Below, in pieces: positions 33,850 to 64,000 of a DNA stretch of 64,000 nucleotides (position 1 is its first letter; each line of letters begins with the position of its first letter). The translations under genes were made by a program, and so were the position numbers. The DNA is from Alligator mississippiensis (lineage: Eukaryota; Chordata; Crocodylia; Alligatoridae). The stretch is taken from contig NC_081828.1 in assembly GCF_030867095.1 (NCBI RefSeq), positions 4,160,001-4,224,000 of the forward strand. The letters are read 5' to 3'. The notes beneath the pieces were generated by a model, which saw only the letters and a program-made list of their open reading frames with translations, did no database searches and had not been told where the DNA came from.

Positions 33850-34526
33850 CAAATAAATTGGAAGAATTTTTCTAGCTGGCCAAAACGTTTTTCAAAGCTG
33901 GCCAAAATGTTCAGAGTTGCCAAAATTAAAATGTCAGCTGTTTCAAAATTTGAAATGTTCAGAGCTTCAAAAATTAAAATGAAAGAAAAAAAACCCATAA
34001 CCAACTTCACGCTTATCCCTGTGAACGCTTTATTTGATAAATTATTTATTTGTAACTAGCAACAAGCCAGGATGCTAGACATGGAACAAAACCAGTGGTT
34101 CTTGTCCCAAAACAAAAAAAATAGATGTGACTGATTAGATAAATCAGTGCCTTATTTCTGCAATTCACCATTCCCCAAGGGAACGCAACCAATGACAAAT
34201 TATCCGGTATGGACTAATTAACAGGAGTTGATAATTGGGGAGGGGGTGCTGGCAGGGAATCAAAACAATGGTGGATTAAGCGTTTAGAGGTGAATTATCT
34301 CATAGGTGAATTAATCAAAGTTTACTCTTTTCTTTAGCAAAGTCCAATATTAATGCTTGGAGTGCATAGAGCACAGATGATTTCCACATGCCTCTCGTGA
34401 AAACGGCACACCATTTTTCCTAAGCCACAGACACCAACTTTTAATGACCGGCAGCTAGGGGAGGCAGAACATATGCAAACAGGGTTAGAGCAAAAGCACG
34501 GAGGGCTCAAGACATGATGGGCACAT

Positions 34527-34905
34527 CTACACAAGACATTTACTGTGGAGTGGCCTAATGAACTCTGCAGTAAAGTCGTGGTGTCTACACATGCGGCCCT
34601 ATTAGGGCACAGGAAACCAATTAACTCTGCTGTAGGTTAGTCCTTGTAAACACAAGTACTATCCTGCAGCAGCGTTCTGCAGTGCTCAGCAATGCATGTG
34701 TAGACGCTGGCTGGGCTGGCTGGGGCACAAGGATGCTTCAATGCTTCAAAGCACCCTCGTGCCCGAGCCAGCCCCTTTGCAGCACACTAAGTCGGGAGGA
34801 GCAGCCCCGGGCTGGCACACTGACCCCCTGGGTCCCCTGCCAACCAGGGCTGCTCCAACCCAGCTCAACATGCTACAGTCCCAGGCACACATGTAGACAC
34901 CAATA
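34527..34905. mobile_element. Putative palindrome-rich miniature DNA transposon
   Basis: The ends resemble each other inverted (gggcacatctacaca on the left; cacacatgtagacacc on the right). Internally, ggctggctggggcacaagga (about 34718) pairs with ctcgtgcccgagccagcc (about 34757-34774), and a second hairpin involves ggagcagccccgg and caaccagggctgctcc. No target duplication was established. Confidence 0.4.
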
Positions 34906-36347
34906 GATGTTGGTGTGTTTTGAAAGGTTTGGTCCATGTCACTATGAAACATCCTATGAGCAATACGTCTCTGAAAGGGATTGAAGCTCACTTGAACCAG
35001 CTAGAGGAGCAATGGGGAAAAAACGTTAGTGCTGAAGCCAAAGACACCAAAGACGTTTGGGCCACTGTAGCTATGTGATGCACCGTTGTGTAAAGCAGCA
35101 ACCTAGGGCTTCGTGCTAACAGGATTCACGCACAGAAGAACGAGAACAAGGTCTGAGGCATGACATGCTGTCTGCTGTGTCTACTCACCCCAACTCCATC
35201 ATTCTCGCAATTCGCTTTGGTGTATATTTGTGAAATGGCAAAGGGTGAGAGTCCAGCTTGCGAAAGAGTAGGTCTTTTAAGTAACAGTCTGTATGTTTTT
35301 GTTTCCCAATATATCCGTTCATCCACATTGCAAGAACTTTCATGCTTTCTACAGATACAATTTTTTTTCCCTTTCTCTAAGGAGAAAGGGACTTGACTTT
35401 AAACTTCAAATCCAAACCCACTATACTTTGGGAGTATTTCGGTCTAGGATGTCACATTGATTTTTCAAGGACAAACAGCCCAGAAACATGTGATTTATCT
35501 ATTTCTGGGGTTCAGTAGTCAAAGTCATTCTTTCTTGCCGTGACTCAATCACCCACCTTTGCTTTCTTCTGGGATGTAGGGTTCTCCCTTTTCCTGGCTT
35601 ATCAGGTGAATACCGGAGCTGGTTGCTCCCCCTCCATTGTTTCTGTAGGGGACATAGGAACAATAAGAATGGAGGACATAGAGGAGCTTCTGTGCTAAGA
35701 CCATCGCCTGAATCCATACAGGACAGAAAATGGCTCGCTAAAAGGATAGACCCATAGAGATGCCTTCTACTCCCTGCCCTCAATGCCACAATTAGAGCTA
35801 CAAATCCTGGCATCCTTTACGGGGTTGATTAAAAATCTGAACCTTGAGCTCCAACTTTAATGGCACCCTGAATCCCACTGTCCGGGCCATCTCTCTTTGA
35901 AGAAAGGAAACGAAAAGGTTCCCCCATCATAACTTCTAAGACCAGAGATCAGATTTGTATCTCTGAAGATAACCCCCTAACAGATGAGATTAATATCTCA
36001 CAAAGTTCAATTGCAATTAAAAACCATTGAGCACTTTTCCTATTAAGATGTCAAAATACTATAGAAACCTTGAAGTATTATGTACACACACCGCATTCAA
36101 AGAACATAAAGACTGTGCAGTACAGCTTTTGTGAGTCTACATCATGATGCAGTTGTAATTACACAATCACCCCCCCCCCCACACACACCCCTTTATTAAT
36201 TAAATGCATTGCACTTCGCTGGACAGTACAAAACTCTACAATAGGCAGGCCAGCAAGGGCTTGGTATTGCAGATTGTAAGTTGTGCACCAAGCAATTAAT
36301 AAAGCAGTTCATTACCACTAATCCCTATTGCAAACATTTAGATCAGA

Positions 36348-36599
36348 AAGGAAAGAAAAAAACCTCTCAAACTCTTGGTTCAGAGATGATACCTTTTATT
36401 AGACCAACTAAGAAATTGCAAGAATCTTTTTCTGCAAGCTTTCTGGCTCATGTGTCCTCCCTCAGGCTCAGGGAAAATTAAACATGGTAAAAAGTCACAT
36501 AGGTAGAAAATAAGCTTAATTTTTGCACAGAAGCAGCTCAAGGTGGAAGTCTGTTCCTCTGGGTTCATGACCAACACAGCTACCAAATACAGCCCTGAA
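36348..36599 (-). mobile_element. SINE-like element, copy d (12-bp TSD)
   Basis: Flanked by a perfect 12-bp direct repeat, ATTTAGATCAGA, at 36336-36347 and 36600-36611. On the minus strand it has the head ggtagctgtgttggtcatgaa, an unrelated-looking middle, and an inverted core (gagccagaaagcttgcag, ttagttggtctaataaaagg). The head and the inverted core make it another fold-back form. Confidence 0.72.
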
Positions 36600-37363
36600 A
36601 TTTAGATCAGATGCATTCAGTCCCAATGAACGGGCCACATGCTTCCTGAGCACGTCTTAGACACCAAAGGGGAAGCATTCCTAGATGAACTACAGCAAAC
36701 GCTCTCTGCTCGTTCAATAATAATACAAAAACTATAGGACGTTAGATCAGAGATTCAGCCCACAGGACAGATCCGTGACACTGGTGGGGATTTGGCAGTG
36801 GGGGTGGGAGAGAAAGGGGGAAAGAAAGGGTGGTGGAGGAGAAAAATCAGTGCAGCTGTAGCCAGGTTGCAAAGAGCAGCCAAGCTGCGATTGGCCCGCT
36901 GTTCCTAAAAGACTGCCAACCCCCGCATCAGATCCCTTGCACCGTGACTGATAGGTGTTGCATTATTCACAACTGCAGAAAAGGCATGGCCAATGCACGC
37001 AATGAAAAAGGATCTCCAAAATTTGCGCTAGCATTTCCCCCCTCAAGAGCCCCAGGCAATTATGCGGCAGAGCCGGTTGCAGCTCTGGAGCCCTTTTGAA
37101 GTTCTCTTTTGGTGCCCGTAGCGGAGCCCTCCCTGCCGATCGTCTTTCTTACAGCAGCTCTTCGGGCAATGAAGCCACCAAAGTCTTTGAACAACTTGGG
37201 CTTCCAAGTTAAATGCCCTTTGCCACGTCGAGCATTCCCAACGCATCTATTAAAATGTGGCAGAGGCAACACGCGCGCACACGGAGATGGCACCAAGCAG
37301 AGGGAAGGGGGAGCCCCGAGTCTGGGTGCAATCACAGTGCCTCAAAATCTTCAGGCCTTTTTG

Positions 37364-37377
37364 GTTGCCATGGCAAT
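37364..37377. promoter_or_regulatory. Near-perfect RFX X-box palindrome
   Basis: GTTGCCATGGCAAT differs from the ideal X-box palindrome at one base. It lies in a relatively CpG-containing stretch (about 36.9-37.6 kb). X-boxes often mark promoters of ciliary genes. In human, the gene on the 3' side of MKNK1 is KNCN (kinocilin), so a ciliary target is conceivable, but no KNCN exon was recognised. Confidence 0.4.
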
Positions 37378-37941
37378 GTGTTTCTATGGAAGCCAAATCC
37401 GAAGCCTATTCCTGCCACTCTGAGGGTCCACGGTAAAATTACTAGCCTTGGAAATTAGCCAAGTTACTTGTCAATTGTAAACCGAGCCTCCCACCAACAC
37501 CCACAAACAATAAACCTGGCTTTCTATTCCTGACAGAAGGATTAAATAAAGAGGGAGACGGAGGGAGCTCGATAAAGAGCGAACAAGACCCGTATCGACC
37601 CACCCACCCCGGCATCCCAAGGGACAGACAGAAAGGAAAAGGCTTCTGAAAAGCTCCATCCCCATAAATAAATACCTACAAAGAAATCCAGCACTGGATA
37701 TTGTTGTTAAAGCCACTTTAACACGCGTCAAGCAGGGAGTTTACACAGGCTTTTGCTGCAAAACTTTAGTGAAGGACCTAAAACGCTTTGAAATTAAATA
37801 CCGAGGAGTCCCTTTCCCTTGACTTGCAATGTCTTGCCTAGGACTTGTGAATCCAGAACAATTTACTAGGTGAAATTCTTGGCCCACCTTCAAGCTCTAC
37901 AACATAAGCCTCACGGCTGACCCTGCTGGTTAGATCACAAG

Positions 37942-38195
37942 GAGCACGTCTACATGTTCATTAACGCACGGTAGTCCCAGTGCATTACATTTTGTACTTG
38001 CTATTACAGCTGCTAACATAACGCACCATAATCAATGCTACTGTGCAGTAGTGCCAGCACACTTTTTAGGTGACGCTAATGCATGGTAGACTAATTCTCC
38101 TGTGCATTAGAGCATTAGCACGGTTTTTGCCTGCCGTGTTAATGCACAGTTGAATTAATCTGCTGCACATTAGTGTCTCATGTAGACCCAAGGTC
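37942..38195. mobile_element. Putative miniature inverted-repeat transposon
   Basis: Starts gcacgtctacatg and ends catgtagaccc, so GTCTACATG is inverted at the two ends. The interior repeats variants of cattaacgcac / gcattagc / ttaatgcac in both orientations. Related ends occur at 34527-34905. Confidence 0.5.
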
Positions 38196-38199
38196 TACT

Positions 38200-39780
38200 C
38201 AAGCCCCACAATGGGATTGCAAGTTCACAATGAAGACCCCGAAGGAGGGGAGGGACAAACTTTGATTCAGGACAGTTAAGATGATGCACGATTCCCTTTT
38301 TTTAGGGCGTGCAACTTTCCTTAAATGGATCCTAATTCTGAGGTCAATCCTAGTTCCTTACTTTGATCCTAATTAAATCAATCCTGATTTTATTAATCTG
38401 AATAAAAGGGGAAGGGAGGATGTGGGATGCTTGAAAAGAGCAGCAGTTAGGAGCACCAGTTACCACTGCTTACTGGGAGCTGTGGGAGTGATTCAAAGAC
38501 ATGCAATGGTGACTGCTTACCTACTGAGTTGCTGACCGATCTGTGATGACATTTTGCCACCCTGTTTAAATGGCAGCACCTTGAGTCATCCTAATAGGTC
38601 AAGGGAAATGGCAGAAGCATAAAGCTACCTATTCAGCCTCTCCACTGCTAACCTGAGTGATTCACTGGAGTGAGTCCCTGCGGCATTGACCCAGTGTGTG
38701 TGGTGTGATTTAGGGAGGAAAATGAAACACTTTCTCTAGGCCACCTGAAAACAAGCACAAAGCCAGTGATGCTTCAAAGAGACACTATTCAGCCAATACC
38801 TAATCTTGTGAGTCAAGGGCTATGTTCCCATCTTTCAGATGAAAGTGAACTGAGTCATTTTAAAGCTGCTGGCAGAAGTTCAAATTTTTCATTTACAGGG
38901 GGAGGGAAAAAAAAAAGAAAAAGCTGAACACATTGAATGAACACTACTTCTCTTCTAAAGGCTAAGGGTTTTTAATATTTCTATTCTGATTTCAATAGAA
39001 AAAGGTACAGGAGGTAAGATGGGCAAGAACAAAGGTCTGGTATTATCATCAGGTACATTTGACTTAGGAAGGCAACAGCTCTCAAGAACAATTACTAGCT
39101 GCTTAGCGGCTACATTCCCTACCACACCACTTCTTTCTTATTTATTAAGTCGGAAGGCAAGGTAAAGTTGCACTTTGTAGACAAACTAAATCAGAGATGT
39201 GTGTAGCATAAGATTTTGTAAGCAGAGGGCTTATTTCAGAGGGGAAATCATCCCTTCACAGCAACTGATTAAATTGGTCTTCTGCTTAGGAAAGCTTATT
39301 CAATCAGCTGCTATGAAAGGATAGTGTCCCCCTCTGATGAAATAACCCCCTCCACTTATCAAAGCTCATCTCCGAATCAGTTGGTGCAAACTTACCTTGC
39401 CTTCTGCCCAACTTCAAGCATACTTCTGTTTACGGAGAACAACATTAGAGGCAGTCCTTGCTCCATGTAGGAGACAGGGGCAAAGACACGATTTTACAGC
39501 ACAATTTAACAAAACCTGGGATTGAATACGTCCAGAGGGCTGCCTTTTTTTTTTAATGAGGGCAAGACTCAAGTTCTCAGCAAGGCTGATGCAGAGGCAT
39601 CGGCAGCTGGGCTTTGAATTCTGGCTATGTTCCGAGGTATTCGTGAAGATTTCCTGACTACAACAGCGGCTTTCAACTTGTCTGTCCCAGCTTTAGTTTT
39701 CGTAGGTCAACCCGTGCTGCCAAAGGAATTCGGTGCTTCACTTCTGGAATTAGTGCTACACACGCACATACACGGAGAAG
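38200..39780. other. Unassigned spacer
   Basis: No exon or assigned repeat. A-rich and T-rich runs near 38905 and 39545. Confidence 0.4.
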
Positions 39781-39789
39781 CGTTTTTAT

Positions 39790-40156
39790 TAGGGCTGTGC
39801 GAAACGGTGCTGTTTCGTTTCGACTTCCATTTCAACAGGACAGCATTTCGTTTAGAGTTTCGTTTCGTTTCGAAGCACTGTTCCGTTTTGTTTCGTTGAA
39901 ACTGTTTCGCCCGGAGGCTCTAATGGGGAAGCACAAAACTGCCTATAACTTTGTCATTTCTTAGCAGATTTGGATGAAAACAGCAGGGATGGTAGCCCCT
40001 TCTGAGGGCACAAAGCCTGCCAAGTTTCAAGCACATAGGTGCAGGGGCTTCTGGGAAAAAAAGTCTTTTGTTTTGTTTCGATTTCACTGTTTCGAGCTCA
40101 AAATGAGTTGAAACAGCATCAAAACAAAACACCTGGCGAAATTTCGCATGGTCCTA
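39790..40156. mobile_element. Non-autonomous hAT element, 367 bp, perfect 8-bp TSD
   Basis: The direct repeat GTTTTTAT flanks it exactly (39782-39789 and 40157-40164), the 8-bp duplication expected of hAT transposases. The ends are TAGGGCTGTGCGAAAC and, inverted, TAGGACCATGCGAAAT. The subterminal parts carry many GTTTCG motifs in both orientations, as expected of transposase-binding arrays. No transposase frame. The same family occurs at 51088-52084. Confidence 0.88.
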
Positions 40157-40176
40157 GTTTTTATGATCCTCTAAGC

Positions 40177-40400
40177 CAGGGGTGTACAACTCATTAGGTC
40201 CCACAGGCTGGACGGCCCACCTCTGGTAGCAGAGCAACAGCTGGCCAGCACAACTTGGAAGGTGCTGTACCAGCTGTGCCAGAATCCAGGGGGCAAATAA
40301 TGCAACCCCTGTTCACCCCCCACCCCAATGACCACCAACTGTAGTCACCACTGGCAACCGAAGTCTCCAAATTGGGTGCAGGTGAAGGAGTGCTAGGTGA
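40177..40400. mobile_element. Possible hAT fragment (CAGGGGTG end)
   Basis: Begins CAGGGGTGTACAACTC, a typical hAT left end. No matching right end was found, so the element may be truncated or the call wrong. Confidence 0.3.
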
Positions 40401-41089
40401 CAATATAACCGCTATCAAATCACCCTTCCGTTCACTTCGTAGTTAAAACAGGTAATTAAAAACAAAAAACAAGCTGGTCTCGAAAGGTTCGCTTAGTTCC
40501 TAACTTTGTAAGAAAAGAAACCAAAACCCTACAAGTGAATTCACATTTTTTACTTTTGCATGCTTAAAAATAAAGCATCAGCTGAATTTAATGCTATGAC
40601 TGTGTTTCTCCTCCTCAAATTCTTCCAACTTCAACTCTCATTGACATGCCAAAAAGCAAATCAAATCAAACTCTCAGAAGAGACCAGAGAAAATCAGGTA
40701 AAGCTTACAATTCCTGAATCAGCTGTTGTTGGACACCAGGTACGTATTACCCACCAGAATTAAAAGGAATATTCTCCAAGGGATAATTCAGGAATATCTA
40801 ATGCATTCTATACATCCAATAACTAAGAATTTCTCTTCTCCCCATGTGCATGGAAGTTTTTATAGATCTAGGGTGCATAGAAAGGCCACATCCAACTCAC
40901 AGGTACGGATCTTAGTGGAGTTTAAGCCTTTGTTTTGTACAGAACAATGCAGCATTGTCTAATCAAAACAGCGCAACCTGCATACACAAAAGCTGACAGA
41001 TGCTATGGAAAGAGGTACTGAAATGTTCACCCCATCCTCCCTTGTGCAGTGCCAAAAGGCAAGAAAATAGGACTTGCAAATTGATGTGG

Positions 41090-41760
41090 CATGCTCCCGT
41101 GTGCACACTGTGCGGGCCGGGAGCGGTCCGAGGCCCTTTTTTCGCGCGGCGGACTGTAGCCAGCAGCCCGGACATGCCGGGTCGGGGAAGGCAGGCGACA
41201 CGCTAGAATTAGGCACGGAAGCTTAGTGGTTGTTTAAGATTGTTTACTTACACCGTGGATGGTCGCGGTGAAGGCAGGAAAACTTCCCGGAAAACTTCGC
41301 TTACGTTGCAGTTTCAACTCGACTCGGACAGAGCTCTGGATACACTCACACGAAGTTTGCTAGGCTTCGTGGAACTTGCGCGCAGGGAAGGGTACGTCGA
41401 GGGATTAGGCGGCAACGGGGAGAGGCGAGAGGCTGATCAGACCCCTGTAGCCTTCTTGATATACACGCTGGGTCCAATAGGCTCCACAGCGCTTAGAGAT
41501 CTTCACGAGACGTACAGTTCTCTTCCTCCTGATAGTCGTGGAGTCCTCCAACTTGGGCGGAAACTGCTCAAGCCTCTTATACGGCTAGCAAGCCAATCAC
41601 TAGCCACCACGTGGGAATAATTTAGAACTAGCCAATAGTGGGACACAAATCTGCATACGAATGGCGGGAACTCTTTGCACTGTGCATTTCTCTTTTTGCA
41701 ACCTAGAAATGCACCCTGCAAAGAAAGCTACAAGCGGCGGGAAAATAATTTAGCAGTGCC
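41090..41760 (-). promoter_or_regulatory. CpG-rich block with promoter- or LTR-like motifs
   Basis: CpG density rises sharply between about 41100 and 41450. On the minus strand the order is: two TTCCCGCC (E2F-like) sites near 41740 and 41665, ATTGG (inverted CCAAT) boxes near 41631 and 41601, a TATAAG box at about 41575-41580, then the CpG-rich stretch with a possible donor GGTGTAAGT near 41250. This arrangement suits a promoter firing leftward, or a solo LTR. No terminal TG..CA with target duplication was found and no linked exon is recognised. Confidence 0.35.
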
Positions 41761-42339
41761 GAAGCACACACAAACAAAAATCACACCTTTGGGTTGTGAC
41801 ACACACATGCATAGGACATGCTTCCCCCCTCCCTTCCATCCCAGCTGATGCAGCAGGGAGTTTGGCCCAGTGAGCAGAGGGGTGCTGTGGTCTCTGCTCC
41901 ACCGGCCTGCCCTCTCCCTGGCTCCCACCACGCTGCCTGGACACGGATGTTACTTCTCGCATAAGCTCCCAGTCAAACCCCGCATTTGCGAATCCCTGCT
42001 CTCTGGTCACGGAGCATGCTGCCAAATGCAGTCACTCCCTGGCTCCAAATCACCATCATCACTCCCAATGCTGATCTGATCTGAGCTGAGAGTTAAGAAT
42101 TTGGCCTTGATTCAAAGAAGAGGAAAGAAACTGGACCTATGTCTCGAGTTCAGGCTCACAATCCTGGGCTTAAAATCACTTGGTGAAATTCCCTGGGGCA
42201 CATTATGCAGGTCAGACTATATCATAATGGTCCTTTCTGGGAAGAAAAAGTCTATGCATGCCTTCATTTCATCACAAAGAGATTATATGAAGCTCCAGAG
42301 ACGGATAAAGAAATGAGGCATTGTAGAAATGAGGTACAT

Positions 42340-44060
42340 TTAATTTTCAGCACACAAGTTAAAAGTGTCACAGAAGAATAAATGGTTGTTTCCCGAGTAG
42401 TCGAAGTCTCCAAAAATCAGACCGAAAAGGCACAGGCAATTATGGAATGTGTTAAATTTATAGCTAAAAATTTTTTTAATAAAACCAAAGCTAAGGTACA
42501 TAACCTGTATCACTGGCACAACATATAAAATAATTTAAGTATAACCATTTTCTTTCATCACCAATACATTAGGTTGTATCAAAATATTATTTACAAAGTG
42601 CACATTTCTAAAAGGCAAAGTGTGAACCTGTTCTAGTATAGACTACTTCTCTACTTCCAACGGGATGTTGAATTTGTTTCTTGTGTCCGTCCTCCTGCAG
42701 CTTAAGATTATTACTACTGGCATTTGCAGATAATGTATTTTTCACCTTGCACACAACACATGGGCATAAATGTTCAAAAATGTCTCCTAACACATTGGGG
42801 GGCCAACCTGACACACCTTAAATCGCCCAATTTTCACAGTTTATATGCTGAGCACTTTCTTAAAAAAATATATAAAGTGCTTGTGAGGTGAGCCCACACT
42901 GGACACCCCAAAAAATCTTGTGCAACCTTGCAAAAATCTGCTGAATTAACTTCTACGGCAGCTCTCAAGGCACTCTGGGTCACACAGAGAGCTATAATAC
43001 AGGGTTAAAAAAAAAGAAAATCTGATCTAAACCCCGTTCATTTGTTTCGATGGCCTCAAGGCGCTGACTGCTACATGCAATACCTGTGCACTGGTGGGAA
43101 AGGCTCAGATTTCTCACCAAAATAAGTCATTGGAGCCAGTCCCTCCCATCTCAAAACATACAATCCAGATGATAAATGAAGAAGTCATTGGAGACAGGTC
43201 TAGCTTCAGATCTTGAAGAGCACCAAGAAAAGTATTTGTGGAAAAAACAACATCCCATGTCAAGTTCATCGCCTAAACTAGTTTCAGATTTAAGAATGGA
43301 ACTGTAAGAAAAGGCAGAATGATAAAAACAGCTGAAAAAATGGGAAGAACTGAGAGTATATATATGACCTACTTACAAGAACACAGAAGTATTAGCTAAG
43401 GAAACAAAATATCCCCCCATATTTACAAGTTTGCATACACACCCAGCACAGAGAAGAGCCCCATATCCCTGCCTTTGTATTCAAGGTCATGGACCTGATT
43501 TTGCTGTGCATCTATAGTAGCTTGCAAGGTGCTCTTTATCCCAAATGAAGTAGGATCTGGGACCTCTCATCAACATGCAGGACCCAGATTAGTGTATTCT
43601 CTTCACTTCTGGAGTCATTATGCTTTTTGACCAGTCCATCAGCGAGCTCTCCTGTGGGCTACAGGAGCAGAACTGAAAGGCTTCCAAGGAGGGGCAAAGT
43701 CTTAAGATTTACCTGCAGGGGTGGCAGATCTGAGGAGCCCTTAAGTGCAAAACACGAGAAGCACTTCTCTAATATCCTCAAGCCTGCATTCTCAAGTGTG
43801 CTTTTAAGACAAATGAGGAGAGCTTAGTGGTTGATCCTCTGAAGTAACATAGCAGTGAACTCACATTTCTTTTGTTTAAAAAACTTCTGTTAAATACCTT
43901 ACTGCACCAAAATAGACTGCATAAAAATTGCCCCTTAAAGCTGGAAGCCACTTTATAATGAGCTTCCTGATAAAAGTCATTTGGCCTTGATGTAACTATC
44001 TGTCTTTAAAATAGGGAAAAGGTGACTTCTCTCATTAGCAGCAACAGCAGGGAAATGATG
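42340..44060 (-). other. MKNK1: Probable MKNK1 3' UTR and flank
   Basis: Sequence downstream of the MKNK1 stop codon. No AATAAA is present on the minus strand in the first 1.7 kb. ATTAAA variants at 42475-42480 and 42339-42344 are candidate polyadenylation signals, which would give a 3' UTR of about 1.6-1.7 kb. The true 3' end cannot be fixed from sequence alone. Confidence 0.35.
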
Positions 44061-62983
<18,923 letters not shown>

Positions 62984-63008
<25 letters not shown>

Positions 63009-63110
63009 GATAATTAGATCAGAGCTCAAACCATTAGCATGGTTTTGACAAAACCCTGTCAACCATTTTCCAGAACATTTGTCGGTAGGATTCCTGAACA
63101 GACCAGTATA
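62984..63110 (-). CDS. MKNK1: MKNK1 first recognisable exon (start codon at 63008; upstream part of uncertain status)
   Basis: ATG at 63008-63006 opens MASVDGTR and the donor G|gtatga at 62984 joins the next exon in frame. The same frame stays open upstream to a candidate acceptor (ttttttaag before 63110) and would add about 34 residues (segments TGLFRNPTDKCSGKW and TGFCQNHANGL). The exon may therefore be internal, with the real start further 5'. The exon 3' edge is well supported; the 5' edge and the start choice are not. Confidence 0.6.
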
Positions 63111-63119
63111 CTTAAAAAA

Positions 63120-63990
63120 TAAATAAATAAATAAAAAATAAAAAAAAGAAATCTGTTACTGTGCTAAAAAAAGCAATGGACAAATCTCCTTGGAAGTCAT
63201 AATCTTGGACATACCGTCAGAAGAAGCAGAGCAGAGGTTAAAAAGGGAAAAACAAATGTTCACAGGATGCCTTTAAATTATTTATTTAAAAAAAAAAATA
63301 GTAGTTCATCTTTTCATTATCCCTTTAAAAAACTTAAGGGTTTTTTTTCCCTCTCTCTCTATAATAATTCTATGGGTCTTTTTTTTTAGTACAGGAGAAA
63401 CTATGAAGTAAATGACAAGCTACACAAAGTGCTGTCAACGTACAAGAAAACGAAACAGAAAAAAGCATTTTGCCTTGCCAACATCTTTCAGTGATGATAA
63501 TTATGGGTGTCACTTATAACTGCTGCATGTTATGTATAAAATTTTCAGACAAATGTTATTTTGAGATAAGTGTCTCATTAATGCTGGCTTACTGAAATAC
63601 TTAATGGAGCTTTCAAAGCCCAAACCATCTTCAGGTCTATAGTTAAAAGCCTCATCTTCACACCTGTAGCAGGATTTTTAAAGGGGGGGGGGGCTCGGTG
63701 GCTTAGTTCAAGGTGCATCTCAGCAGGTAACAATTTAGGGCAGGGATAGAATAGGATGTAAAGTGTGTAATATTACCAGCTTCTGAAACAACAAAGTCTT
63801 CCTTCTCTGAAGTCAAGACCCTTCAATGACTTTAGATTTTAACATGAAAACAAAGCTAGCCTTTGCAGTGAATTTTGAGCTAAATTTCATCTCAGTTAAT
63901 ATCCAATTTGAAACTGTAATTAGGCATTTTATTCTATAGTGCAACAATGCTGAAGCTAGAGAGGTTTTGTTTGCAGGAGGATTCTACTTA
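63120..63990. other. Intronic sequence with simple repeats
   Basis: AT-rich runs (63116-63150), a T-rich run near 63341 and a G run near 63684. Presumed MKNK1 intron if the donor at 63991 is real. No exon seen. Confidence 0.4.
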
Positions 63991-63991
63991 C

Positions 63992-64000
63992 TGGGAAGGA
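63992..64000 (-). other. Possible upstream MKNK1 exon edge at window end
   Basis: On the minus strand the last bases read tccttccca|gtaagtag, a strong splice-donor consensus at the very edge of the window. It could end the preceding 5' exon of MKNK1. Only nine bases of that exon would be visible. Confidence 0.25.

Noticed and set aside
41240-41620. 126-codon plus-strand ORF in the CpG-rich block
   Set aside because: CpG-rich sequence has few stops. There is no recognisable domain, and promoter-like motifs run on the opposite strand.

Overview
The window looks like nuclear genomic DNA from a non-mammalian amniote, most likely a reptile of the crocodilian or turtle grade. The evidence is many CR1 LINEs (one with a long undamaged ORF), ancient MIR-type SINEs, many short hAT-type DNA transposons, and no Alu or L1 elements. 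Species assignment is inference from repeat content and from the gene sequence; I cannot place it more precisely.

The one confident host gene is MKNK1 (MAP kinase-interacting kinase 1, MNK1). It lies on the minus strand at about 44.0-63.1 kb and its 5' end runs off the right edge. Twelve coding exons can be joined by canonical GT-AG introns. They give a 1266-nt reading frame (421 residues plus stop) from an ATG at 63008 to a TGA at 44061, with every intron phase consistent. The product has the MNK hallmarks: a basic N-terminus, a DFD motif in place of DFG, activation-loop threonines, a cysteine-rich insertion and a C-terminal MAP-kinase docking motif. Its introns hold hAT-type elements, fold-back SINE-like copies, a decayed CR1 and a GC-rich inverted-repeat element.

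From 1 to about 43 kb I find no convincing host exon. The first 24 kb is a dense CR1 graveyard. It includes a 5'-truncated CR1 with an 864-codon uninterrupted ORF (17672-20343), a longer but frameshifted CR1 (10611-13335), and a 1.5-kb inverted duplication of a two-CR1 mosaic (1853-3405 against 7090-8911). It also holds a tRNA-Glu/CR1 chimera (15120-15381) and a piece of endogenous-retrovirus LTR with a primer-binding-like site (about 14.56-14.80 kb). From 24 to 43 kb the sequence is mostly unassigned and carries MIR relics, miniature transposons, two palindromic RFX-type X-box sequences, and a CpG-rich promoter-like block at about 41.1-41.8 kb.

The most interesting patterns are these. (1) A SINE-like family has six copies here, each flanked by a perfect 10-13 bp target duplication, and several are inverted fold-back dimers. 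(2) Two hAT elements share termini and have perfect 8-bp target duplications; the longer one carries an internally repeated GC-rich cargo. (3) A full-length tRNA-Glu sequence is fused to a CR1 tail. (4) A possible extended, non-mammalian N-terminus of MNK1.
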